From Petunia secreta (Eukaryota; Streptophyta; Magnoliopsida; Solanales; Solanaceae): DNA of 64,000 nt. Below the pieces are notes generated by a model. That model was not told the origin of the DNA and ran no database searches. It was given only the letters and a program-made list of their open reading frames with translations. A program made the translations under genes and the position numbers. Positions 10,801-17,785 of the stretch are shown one piece after another (the first letter of the stretch is position 1; each line of letters opens with the position of its first letter). The stretch is from the NCBI GenBank assembly GCA_029990175.1, contig JARKIP010000003.1, positions 2,728,001 to 2,792,000 on the forward strand. The letters run 5' to 3'.

Positions 10801-10953
10801 CTTTTTCACCCCGGCGTGAGGTCTCTTCTTTTGTTTCACCGGGGTGAACCTTGGATCTACATTCAGCTTGTGAGTCATGATCTCCGGATCGATACCCGTC
10901 ATGTCTGAATGAGCCCAAGCAAAACAGTCATGGTTGGACCTTAAAACTTCCAT
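7810..10953 (-). CDS. pol: Tat pol: reverse transcriptase, RNase H, archaeal-type RNase H and integrase (N-terminally truncated)
   Basis: An uninterrupted 1047-codon frame. RT (about residues 60-245) has VDYTDLNKACPKDSYPLP, FLDAYSGYNQI, MPFGLKNAGATYQ and the catalytic YIDDM at 191-195. A first RNase H follows (about 330-455), then a second, archaeal-type RNase H (about 478-600) with YTDG (D483), NNEAEYE, RCDSQ (D544) and EADALA (D594). The dual RNase H is diagnostic of the Tat lineage. Integrase has a complete zinc motif (H700, H707, C738, C741) and a D-D-35-E triad at D770, D830 and E866. The C-terminus ends NLKRYYF. The ATG is simply the first after the rearrangement junction near 10965; gag, protease and the PR-RT linker are missing, and an in-frame TGA lies in the junction patch. 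Enzymatic residues look complete. Confidence 0.9.
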   Translation of the reverse strand: MEVLRSNHDCFAWAHSDMTGIDPEIMTHKLNVDPRFTPVKQKKRPHAGVKKKAIEDETTKLQENGFIREVKYPEWLANVVVVPKKNGKWRMCVDYTDLNKACPKDSYPLPQIDRLIDSTAGHKLLTFLDAYSGYNQILMDPEDEEKTSFITDRGTFCYKVMPFGLKNAGATYQRLVCRMFKEYIGKSMEVYIDDMLIKSIQMEDHLNHLREAFAVLRQYGMKLNPEKCAFGVGSGKFLGFIVSERGIEANPDKIRAIEEIPEKLTGVKEVQRLTGRVAALSRFISRSSERCHKFFSVLRKNTHFEWTPECEQALKDLKQYLANAPLLAKPKEGETLLVYLAVSEVSVSAVLVREEDGKQQPIYYVSKTLLDAETRYPHLEKLALALLVTARKLRPYFQCHPIAVVSTFPLRNILHKPELSGRLSKWAVELSEYDITYQPRNAIKSQVLADFVADFSVGILPEAEKENAEAKGTTPGLWILYTDGATNSKGSGLGIVLKAPTGEKIRHSVRFKKVTNNEAEYETALAGLELAKEMGVERIELRCDSQLVVNQILGDYTAREPRMQLYLDRAQRILTQFQEWQVKQVPREENTEADALANLGSAIDEAHSGTDSVVRLLSAQMREMKLKVNSVDNRWDWRSKFISYFDSGTVPQDKKEAKKLRTQAASYHMVEGNLYKRLYCGPMAKCLGPDEARYVMAEVHEGECGNHSGAKSLVRKLLRAGYYWPTISTDVRDFVQKCDKCQRHGRLIHQQAEPLHSVVSPWPFMKWGMDVVGPLPKGKGGVHFILVLTDYFTKWVEAAALTEVKQKQVIDFIKKNIIYRFGVPREIACDNGKQFMGTAITNFFKQWGIKRIASTPYHPSANGQAESSNRIIIENLKKRLDEKKGPWPEELHGVLWAMRTTEKSSTGETPFSLAYGMDSLIPVEVGEPSLRYAHTAEDANQEAMRIELDLLEEKRELALVRLVAQKRQIEAYLNRKAKFRDFKVGDYVLKAVKQSTKEENGGNLIANWEGPYRVKAIVGKGSYQIESLQGEPEPLNWNISNLKRYYF

Positions 10954-10964
10954 AATTGCCTCTT

Positions 10965-10979
10965 TCGATACCCGTCATG
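10965..10979. repeat. 15-nt templated patch at the inner rearrangement junction
   Basis: TCGATACCCGTCATG at 10965-10979 exactly repeats 10889-10903, inside pol 76 bp away, in the same orientation. It sits between the truncated pol start and the inner end of the right arm (10982). Comparison with 58725-58775 shows that the normal sequence upstream of pol TCGAAA differs. Confidence 0.8.
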
Positions 10980-11401
10980 CCGCGTGTTTGTCAGTTTGCT
11001 TTTATTTAAAAATTCTACCCAAGGTCCGTTTCGGCTTGGTTTTATGTACATAGCCTATTGGCTCGTCAATATCAATAAGAACGACTTCGATTACACTCAT
11101 TTTATCTGTGTAAATCTCACATTTTGAAGCCGCGTAATGCGTCGACCCGAGGACGAGACGTCGCCCTAGGTTCGCATCGGTCAAATTCTGTTTAAGTCTT
11201 GCAAGATTAAAGTAAAGTAAGTAAAGTTTGCATCACAGTGTTCGATATGCCTAAAAGGCCATTACACAAAATAAGGATGCAAATATTTTTTACTGAAAGA
11301 CCGAAGGCTGAATATATACATTCTCAAAAAGACCCGAAGGTCGAAAGTACAGACTCAAAAGCCCGAAGGCTTGCCAAAAAAAAAAAGGTGCTGAAAGTAA
11401 T

Positions 11402-14234
11402 TCAAGCCTCAGGAGAACCACCTCCATCCCCGGAGCCCTCTTCGGCCTCTTCATCTTCCTCATCTTCATCATCGCCGCTCGAGGCCTCACTTGAAGGAAG
11501 ATCCTCGATGATAGCTTGAGCTTCGGCTGCTTTAGCTTCGGCCTTCTCAATCTCCTCATCAAGGTTAAGCTCCCCGGCGCGACACCGCTTGAGCAACCTT
11601 AACCGAGACTTAATGATGGCCCACCGCTTGTCGAGCTCGGCCCTTTTCACCTTGAGTGCAGCTTTATCCTTTCGGGCCGCAATTTCATCTCTCAGGGCAA
11701 CGATCTGATCATCCTTGGCTGAAAGCTTGGAAGTTTCGCCCTCTAGCTTCTTAATGTGAAGCAGATGATCTCTCAGCTGCTCTTGGTGCTTTTTGGCCAT
11801 ATTAACCGCCTCGGTTTTGGTTCGTGACAGCTCGTCGCTCAGCTTCGCGACTTCCTCTCCCAGCCTCGAGCGTTCAGCTTCAAAATCATCACCGAGGATC
11901 TTAATCTTGGCTTCAGAGTTCGCCTCAGCTTCGCGTAAATCGGCCTGAGACTTGGCCAACTCAGCTTTCAGCGAAGCTATCTGGGCCTTGAATTTGTCTC
12001 TTTGCTGGTCCCATAGGCGAGATACGCGCCGAACCTCGGCGGTCCTCGAGGACTCCACTTCAACCGCCTTCAGCGAAAGGATAAAGCTCTGAGCAAAAGT
12101 CAAAATCACCGAGGTTAGAAACAGCCCGAAGATGAAGATGAAAATAAAATTCTGTGGTTTCAAGATTGGCGACTTACCCTCACTGCGTTGGAAGCCATGG
12201 CGCTGTACAGTTGGCCCGGGGTGAATTCTTGCATAATTTTGTCTTCGGTTGGCCCTAGCAGAGGTGTGAGGCTAAAAAGATCCTCGGGGCTACAACCTAG
12301 CAGGTTTGAAGAGACTGGCACCTCAAGTTTTCGATAAGCCCCCACCGAAGAAGAAATCCTCGCGGGTTCAGAGTGTGTTCTTACTGACCCGGTGCCAGCC
12401 TCTCCGGTGAATGCAGTAGCTCTAGCTTCGGCAACTTTAGCCTTACCTTTGGCTTTTTCTGCAGCGGCGTCAGGCTCGGGCTCTTGGCCTTCGAGATCAA
12501 TGACACCAACATTTCCTCGGGACCAAGCCTCGGCGGCTGCCTCATCCTCGGGCTCGTCCACCAGTCCTCGGCGTTTTTCAGCCACCGCTTCGGGCTGGCG
12601 AAGTGTTGCCGCCTCGGTGCGAGGAGTCACCGAGCGGGACGACTTCTTCGACGTAGCCCTCTTCCGCTTCACGCCTACGAACGAAGGAGAAATAAAAAAA
12701 CATTGGAACAGGAAGAGAACGATACTTAACAACGTGAGCCGAGGACAAGAGTTACCTTTGGAAGTCCCTTGATCGGGGGCTCCCTTGGAAGTTTTAGAAG
12801 ACTTGGAAGCCTTCAATCCTTTGTACTCCCCGGCTACCGCAGCCAGATCATCGTCAGACTCGGTCTCTTCATCATTTTTCTTCTTTTCTTCCTTCTTCTT
12901 CTTACTCTTCTTGGTGTTAGCGGCACGATTTGGAAAACCTGACACCGAGGGAAAGAAAGTCAGAAAAATCCCAAAGTTAACCACTATTAAAACACCATCA
13001 AAACTCACCGTGCCTCTTGTACTGCCAACCAAATTCGGCAGCCATATTCATCCATGTCCTCTCGGGGCGGATACTAGCCCCGGTCATTGCCTTAACCCAT
13101 GCTGTCAAGCCTGCCGGGGGCACGATGTCTACCTTGTTGGCTGAAAAAGAAACAAAGGGACAAAACCAGTAAAGTATGGATAAACGACCGAGGAGTAAAG
13201 CTTGGAAGGCAGTGTAACTTACGCGTGTTATTCCACCACTCGGGGAAATTGGGCTCGGCAGATAAGACCCTGGTCTCCAGCAAGATGAACCGTTCACTCC
13301 AGCCTCGGTCTCCGTGATCCTCACTCTTGTGGAGGAGAGCAAATTTGCCTCGGTTATTGAGTGCCACCACCCCGGCTTTGTGGAAATAAGGGCAGTAAAG
13401 GGAAATAAGGTGTTGAAAAGTGAAGTCCACCTTCGCCTTTTTGCTTAGCCAATCCATGCATTGGACGACTCTCCAGACACCGGGGCCAAGTTGAGCCAGA
13501 CACAAATTATAGGCCCGGCAAAAGTCATCGATGACTTTGTGGACAGGAAGACTGAAGCCGATGGTGAATGGGTAAGTATAAGCGAAAGACATACCCTCAA
13601 TATTGTGGCATACCCTACTTGTCGGATCGGGGATAACAACCTTGACCTCGGGCTCAAATCGACACTCCCTCCGAACCCGCTCAGTGTGAGCTTGTGTAAT
13701 GAGGGTTGGGGTAGTGTTCACGGGAACATTCCTATGCTTCCCCTCCTGCTCAGCCGTCTGAGTTTGTAATTTCAAATCCTTGGAGTTATCGAAATGGGAG
13801 GGGATTATTTGATGCGGCTCAAGCTCCTGCTCGAGGGGAATCACAGGACCCGAAGATCCCCCCTCGGTAGCAGTCCCTTTCTCTCCACCGCCCTCGGCAT
13901 CGCCGCCCTCGGTGCCAACATCCTCACCATCCCCTCCATCGTCGTCGTCTCTAAGGAGGGCATCACTGAAACTGCGTAATGCGGCGTCGTCCAACACGGC
14001 GTCGTCCTCGCCTGAAGCGACTTCCTCCTCTACCGCCAGTTGGCGCATCGCTCTCATTTTACGGCGCATCGTGCCCCCAACGCCAGACGACACCTCACCT
14101 CCTTCAACCACCATTGTGGCGCCCACTGGTGCTACGGCAGCGGCGTCGCCGCTAGCGACGGCCGCGACTAAGGGTAGAGCTCGCACCCTCTCACCCGAAT
14201 CACTGGAATCTTGCCTAGAGATTGTGGTAGACAT
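11402..14234 (-). CDS. Tat antisense gene (Transposase_28-type), right-arm copy, apparently intact, five exons
   Basis: Exons on the minus strand are 14234-13223, 13140-13009, 12938-12756, 12674-12178 and 12088-11402. All introns are short (70-89 nt) with GT-AG ends, and phases agree, giving 2511 nt or 836 residues. Residues 1-150 are Ala/Gly/Glu/Asp-rich. Residues about 190-330 (EVKVVIPDP, YTYPFTIGFSLPVH, LGPGVWRVVQCMDWLS, LISLYCPYFHKAG, RGWSERFILLE) resemble the putative gypsy-type transposon domain, PF04195. Exon 3 has a Lys-rich run. Exon 5 is a long coiled coil ending in a Ser/Asp/Glu tail. Such antisense genes between pol and the 3' LTR are known in Tat/Retand-type elements; their function is not established. 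Here the gene lies at the 5' side of pol because of the inverted duplication. Confidence 0.85.
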
Positions 14235-14360
14235 GACAACAATATCGGAAAGGGAAGCTTTTTGTGAAATCAGAAAGTTGAGAAAGTTTGAATGAGTTCT
14301 TAAGCTCTTGGCACTATTGATCGCTAAAAGGTAAATGGGAAAGAGTTTGATGAAATGCTC

Positions 14361-14408
14361 CTTTTATAGGTATGGAATACGAAGGGATGATGACGTCAGC
14401 GTCATCAT
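14361..14408 (-). promoter_or_regulatory. Promoter of the Tat antisense gene, right copy
   Basis: Mirror of 4067-4114: the TGACGTCA-containing palindrome at 14387-14408 and CTATAAAAG at 14369-14361 on the minus strand, about 130 bp before the ATG at 14234. The core elements are unchanged between arms. Confidence 0.6.
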
Positions 14409-14570
14409 TGTAACGTTGGATAAAACAAAATTTGCGGCGCGATAGTTCGGTCAACCCACGGATGAACGCCACGTGTCCACGAGAAGTGACCTGATGGGAC
14501 ACGAACCGTTGGCAGATTTTGAAACGCTTGGATAGGATCGAGCCACGTCGCTTCCCGCTAAAACCTCATT

Positions 14571-14618
14571 CCACTCCTCGGTCACCTCGGTAGTCAACCG
14601 AGGAGTGGGGGGACTATC
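14571..14618 (+). promoter_or_regulatory. Polypurine tract with adjoining stem-loop, right copy
   Basis: CCACTCCTCGGT and ACCGAGGAGTGG form a 12-bp stem ending in GTGGGGGGACTATC, directly before the LTR start at 14619. It is a second, forward-oriented 3'-end signal; a normal element would have only one PPT-LTR junction of this kind. Confidence 0.65.
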
Positions 14619-15176
14619 TGTATTAGGTAAAAATCGACCCACGGCGATTTGCCCCGGTCACGCAAATCTCAACGACCGAACACGTCGCGACTAAGCAATC
14701 GCCGAGGCGGTTGAGCGAGTCGCCGAAGCCTTGAAACCGAAGGTGCGTTACCGAAGGCGAGCCGTGAGCTGAGCTTCGGTAACCATCACCTCGGTCAAGC
14801 AACAGGGCCAAGTCACCGAGGTCGTAAACTCTCACCTCGGTGGACTCCCCTCGGTTCGTCCGGCTTTGCAGCCCACTACTTCACCCCACTAACTCAGCCA
14901 CTACACCTCAAGATCGTGGGACAACATGGCGATAGATAGTGGAGATCATGGGCAGAGGCTTACATCTATAAATAGCAGTTCATTTCGTGTAAAGGGGCAT
15001 TCAGAAATATATACCGAAACTCTGCCCAAATTTGTACTGAACATCCATATATTGAAAGCAAGTTATTTTACGCATTTTTCGTCTATTTCGTGCATTATTT
15101 ACCGCTTTGATACAAAGATTTGCTTATATTCGAATCCAAATTCGATTTGTGTACCTAAAAACGATTTAGGCCCCCA
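14619..15176 (+). repeat. Tat LTR, right copy, forward
   Basis: 558 bp, from TGTATT to CCCCCA, matching the inverted LTR at 3301-3856 and the LTR at 55722-56284. TATAAATAG lies at 14967-14975. No primer-binding site follows it; CACTA-1 sequence resumes at 15177. Confidence 0.85.
14967..14975 (+). promoter_or_regulatory. LTR TATA box, right copy
   Basis: TATAAATAG in the forward LTR. Transcripts from it would leave the element and run antisense to CACTA-1 and towards the serpin exon. Confidence 0.55.
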
Positions 15177-15753
15177 AGTTACTTATGTTTAGTTCATTCA
15201 AAAGTCCAATGATCTCATCCATGCCTCCTTGAGATATGTTATAATCTGATTTAATACTAAGCAACCTAACTGCCACCGACAGCTTTGAATGACTTGCCCC
15301 CTCGTAAAATGGGCGACTTGCTTCTTCCAACTGTTTATAGAAGAGTTTCGCCTCATTATTGGGAATCTCCTCAACATTCGGTTGAGAGGGTTCCCCTTGG
15401 TACATTCCAAACGCATCATTCAACATCTCATTCATAGGATAGTTATACCCGACATAGTCATTTTGGAAGTTCTCTCTATGGACACTAGGGTTACACTCTC
15501 CATGTGCAGTCCACACAAAATAATTTGGCATAAATCCTTTTCTATAAAGGTGCAACACGACATTTTCAATTGGTTGCACGTGGCTACACTTGCATTTCAC
15601 ACAAGGACATTTGATTGACCCCTCTCGTATATATTCAGGAAGTAATTTAGCTTTAGCAATAAACCCATCAACCCCATCTACATAACTTTTCCTCAAACCA
15701 CTATTTTCATAGAACATATTGTACATCCAACTACGATTTTCATCATGTTCCAT
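15177..15753 (-). pseudogene. CACTA-1 transposase gene, first exon (transposase-associated domain)
   Basis: The frame begins MEHDENRSWMYN and carries the transposase-associated domain of plant CACTA elements: IKCPCVKCKC Cys cluster, VVLHLYRKGFMPNYFVWTAHGE, MLNDAFGMY, FYKQLEEASRPFYEG and KLSVAVRLLSIKSDYNIS. It corresponds to 42488-41850 of CACTA-2. It stops at the Tat boundary after ELNISNL; the rest of the gene resumes at 3300. The ATG at 15753 is the first in frame and matches the start of CACTA-2. Confidence 0.8.
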
Positions 15754-15780
15754 CTACAAAAGTTGCACACAAATAAATAT

Positions 15781-16363
15781 AAATCAATGCAACAAATTAT
15801 AGCAATTTTTCTAGCAAACTATAGTTGTATAACATTATTGTTAAATTATGTTGTATATTAATTTTTTAATTAACTAACTAAATCAAACTCCCTACATTTA
15901 TTTTATTTGTCATGCTCAATAACATTGTTCTTAATTATTTCTTTCTAATTATTCTTCAATTAAATTTATCTACTTTATATTATTTTTCTAACTATTTCTA
16001 GAACTAATGACATTTAATTTCTAATAATCCACTCTAACAAATATTAAACGAGTATACAAACATGATAGCAATTTTAAATCAATGCAACAACTTATAGCAA
16101 TTTTTCTAGCAAACTATAGGTGTATAACATTATTGTTAAATTATGTTGTATATTATTTTTTTAATTAACTAACTAAATCAAACTCCCTACATTTATTTTA
16201 TTTGTCATGTTCAATAACATTGTTCTTAATTATTTCTTTCTAATTATTCTTCAATTAAATTTATCTACTTTATATTATTTTTCTAACTATTTCTAGAACT
16301 AATGATATTTAATTTCTAATAATCCAATCTAACAAATATTAAACAAGTATACAAACATGATAG
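15781..16363. repeat. Tandem duplication of about 295 bp in the CACTA-1 leader
   Basis: Unit 1 (15781-16075) and unit 2 (16076-16363) both begin AAATCAATGCAACAA and run in parallel to ACAAACATGATAG with a few substitutions. AT-rich and noncoding, it lies between the CACTA-1 terminus and the transposase start. Confidence 0.85.
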
Positions 16364-16659
16364 TTGGGGTGTCAAAGTTGGTATTGGAGTGGGGAAAATG
16401 GGGGTCGAATTCATGGATGGAAAAAATGGGGAGGGAAAAATAATTTCAATTTGCTAAAAATAATGTGGATTCTTGATATTCAAATGAAGAAAAAACTTAC
16501 TTGGTATTGGGGTTGGGGATGTTTTTGCCGGCAGTGATGTAGATCGACGGACAGTGAGTTCGCTCGACGGAGCAGTGAGTTCGCCGGGGGGTTTGGGGGG
16601 TTTTTTAATTTTGAGAGTGAATGAAGATACTGAATGTGGAAGAGAAGGAGCGGGTTAAT

Positions 16660-16870
16660 TAATTTGGGTTGGAGACGGAATTCCGTCTCCAACCAAAAAG
16701 TAAAAAGTGTGTCAGTCTCACTGACACACTTTTTACTTTTTGGTTGTTCCGTCTCCAACTCTAAAAAATTTTATTATTTTTTTATTCTTTCTGTAGTTGG
16801 AGAGGGAATTACACTGATTGGAGACGGAATTCCTTCTCCAATCAATTAGAGAGGGAATTCCGTCTCCACC
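16660..16870. repeat. CACTA-1 subterminal palindromic repeats
   Basis: The 20-bp palindrome GGAGACGGAATTCCGTCTCC occurs once in full (about 16671-16690), with variant or half copies near 16746-16758, 16820-16840 and 16850-16868. Subterminal repeats of this kind are where the TNPA-type protein binds in En/Spm; the function here is inferred. Confidence 0.7.
16691..16745. repeat. Perfect 26-bp hairpin with 3-nt loop
   Basis: The 16691-16716 arm (AACCAAAAAG...GTCAGT) is the exact reverse complement of 16720-16745; the loop is CTC. It lies between two subterminal palindrome copies of CACTA-1. Confidence 0.9.
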
Positions 16871-16889
16871 CTCTTTGTAGCATTTTACA

Positions 16890-16904
16890 CGATTTCTAGT
16901 AGTG
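16890..16904 (-). repeat. CACTA-1 terminal inverted repeat (right end)
   Basis: CACTACTAGAAATCG on the minus strand. Compare CACTACTAAAAAAAA at the ends of CACTA-2. Confidence 0.8.
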
Positions 16905-17380
16905 ACATTAGATTCGTCAACAAAATTTACAAACTAATTTCTATCTTTTCATGATCTCCCTGTGAATGCATGGAAAATCAAACGCAAACATCATGCTACT
17001 AACAGATATAATTGAAAACTGAAACTTTACTTTTTGTTTGAGCAAACAATGTCTGCTGCATATTAAGCAAAAGCAAAACTGGATTGCAATTTTATGAACT
17101 TTAGGTGATTTGTTTAGCACTGTTTTAATTTTTTCTTGGCGCCAAGGGTTCAAGAATCTGATATCTTAATATTTTTTTCATGTAACCTAGAAATCATTGA
17201 GGGCAAAGCGCATGGTTTGAAACTCGGTGCATAATAGACCCGCCCTTTTCTATCCTTCTTCATATAAAGAAGGTGCCACCCTTATAATGAAGAAGGTGCC
17301 ACCCTTATCACTAGACCAAAGATATTAAAGAGAATACTTTTATAAGTACTTACTTACAGTTAAGTTGTAGGACTAATTAC
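16905..17380 (-). other. Probable serpin intron sequence next to CACTA-1
   Basis: This stretch lies between the CACTA-1 terminus and the splice donor of serpin exon 1. A short duplication of AAGAAGGTGCCACCCTTAT occurs at about 17267-17308. No coding similarity was seen. Confidence 0.45.
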
Positions 17381-17785
17381 CTTGTTCCGAAAATCAACAG
17401 AAGTCGAAGTAGACTTATAAACATCATCCACAATCTGTTTAAAAGATGGCTTAAATGGCATAGTTTTATCAATCCAAACTCCATTAGCAAAACTCAAACA
17501 AGGACCTCCCATGGGGTAACCATCAGCAAAGACGTTAGTCATGACCCGAGAAGAAACAGAGTTAAGTTCTTGAATAGAGTTGTACTTGAGAAAAGACAAC
17601 AGTTGGTCCAATGTTGCATCTTTGGAGCCAGCAGCAATAAGACCAAGAACTATTTGAATGGAGAGTGGTGACAATACCATGTTAGTGTTGGATTTATTGC
17701 CACTATAAACCTCGTTGAAGAATACATGTGTTGCAATATTCAAAGAAACATCCGTCTGCTTTTCAATCGATTTCTCGAAAGACAT
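17381..17785 (-). CDS. Plant serpin (serpin-ZX-like), first exon only
   Basis: The frame encodes the N-terminal part of a serpin, about 135 residues from MSFEKSIEKQTDVSLNIATH, through VLSPLSIQIVLGLIAAGSKDATLDQLLSFL, to LSFANGVWIDKTMPFKPSFKQIVDDVYKSTSTSVDFRNK. These match helix A/B and the strand 3A region of plant serpins. The ATG at 17785 fits the usual plant serpin start; another in-frame ATG lies at 17803. The exon ends at AAG/GTAATT (17381/17380), where plant serpin genes usually have their single intron. The second exon, with the reactive-centre loop, is not found before the CACTA-1 boundary, so it is either beyond position 1 or lost. Confidence 0.8.

Larger units (their letters stand above)
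3301..15176 (-). mobile_element. Tat-lineage Ty3/gypsy element with inverted duplicated 3' ends (no 5' LTR, PBS or gag)
   Basis: The plus-strand order is: LTR inverted (3301-3856), PPT, antisense gene forward (4241-7073), spacer, pol on minus (10953 to 7810), antisense gene on minus (14234 to 11402), PPT, LTR forward (14619-15176). The arms 3301-7499 and 10982-15176 are reverse complements with about 25 substitutions by hand count (about 0.6 percent). The Tat lineage is supported by the second, archaeal-type RNase H in pol and by an antisense Transposase_28-type gene between pol and the 3' LTR, as at 55722-64000. There is no gag, protease or primer-binding site. It sits in the CACTA-1 transposase gene and I see no clean 5-bp target duplication (left flank GGTGTA, right flank AGTTAC). 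Confidence 0.85.
10982..15176 (-). repeat. Right arm of the 4.2 kb inverted repeat
   Basis: Reverse complement of 3301-7499. It starts GCGTGTTTGTCAG at the junction patch and ends GGCCCCCA at 15176, with two more C residues than the left terminus. It holds the antisense gene, its promoter, a PPT stem-loop and a forward-oriented LTR. Confidence 0.9.
1..16904 (-). mobile_element. CACTA-1: CACTA (En/Spm) DNA transposon, left end outside window, split by a Tat element
   Basis: The right terminus reads CACTACTAGAAATCG on the minus strand, ending at 16904, which is the CACTA terminal signature. Inside come palindromic subterminal repeats, then a minus-strand transposase gene (transposase-associated domain, tnp2, DUF4218-like and DUF4216-like parts), then the start of a second gene running off the window. 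A Tat retroelement occupies 3301-15176 within the transposase gene, so the CACTA-1 sequence itself is just over 5 kb in this window. The left terminus and target duplication are not visible; the flank beyond 16904 begins ACA. The transposase lacks its middle, so the copy looks non-autonomous. Confidence 0.85.
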
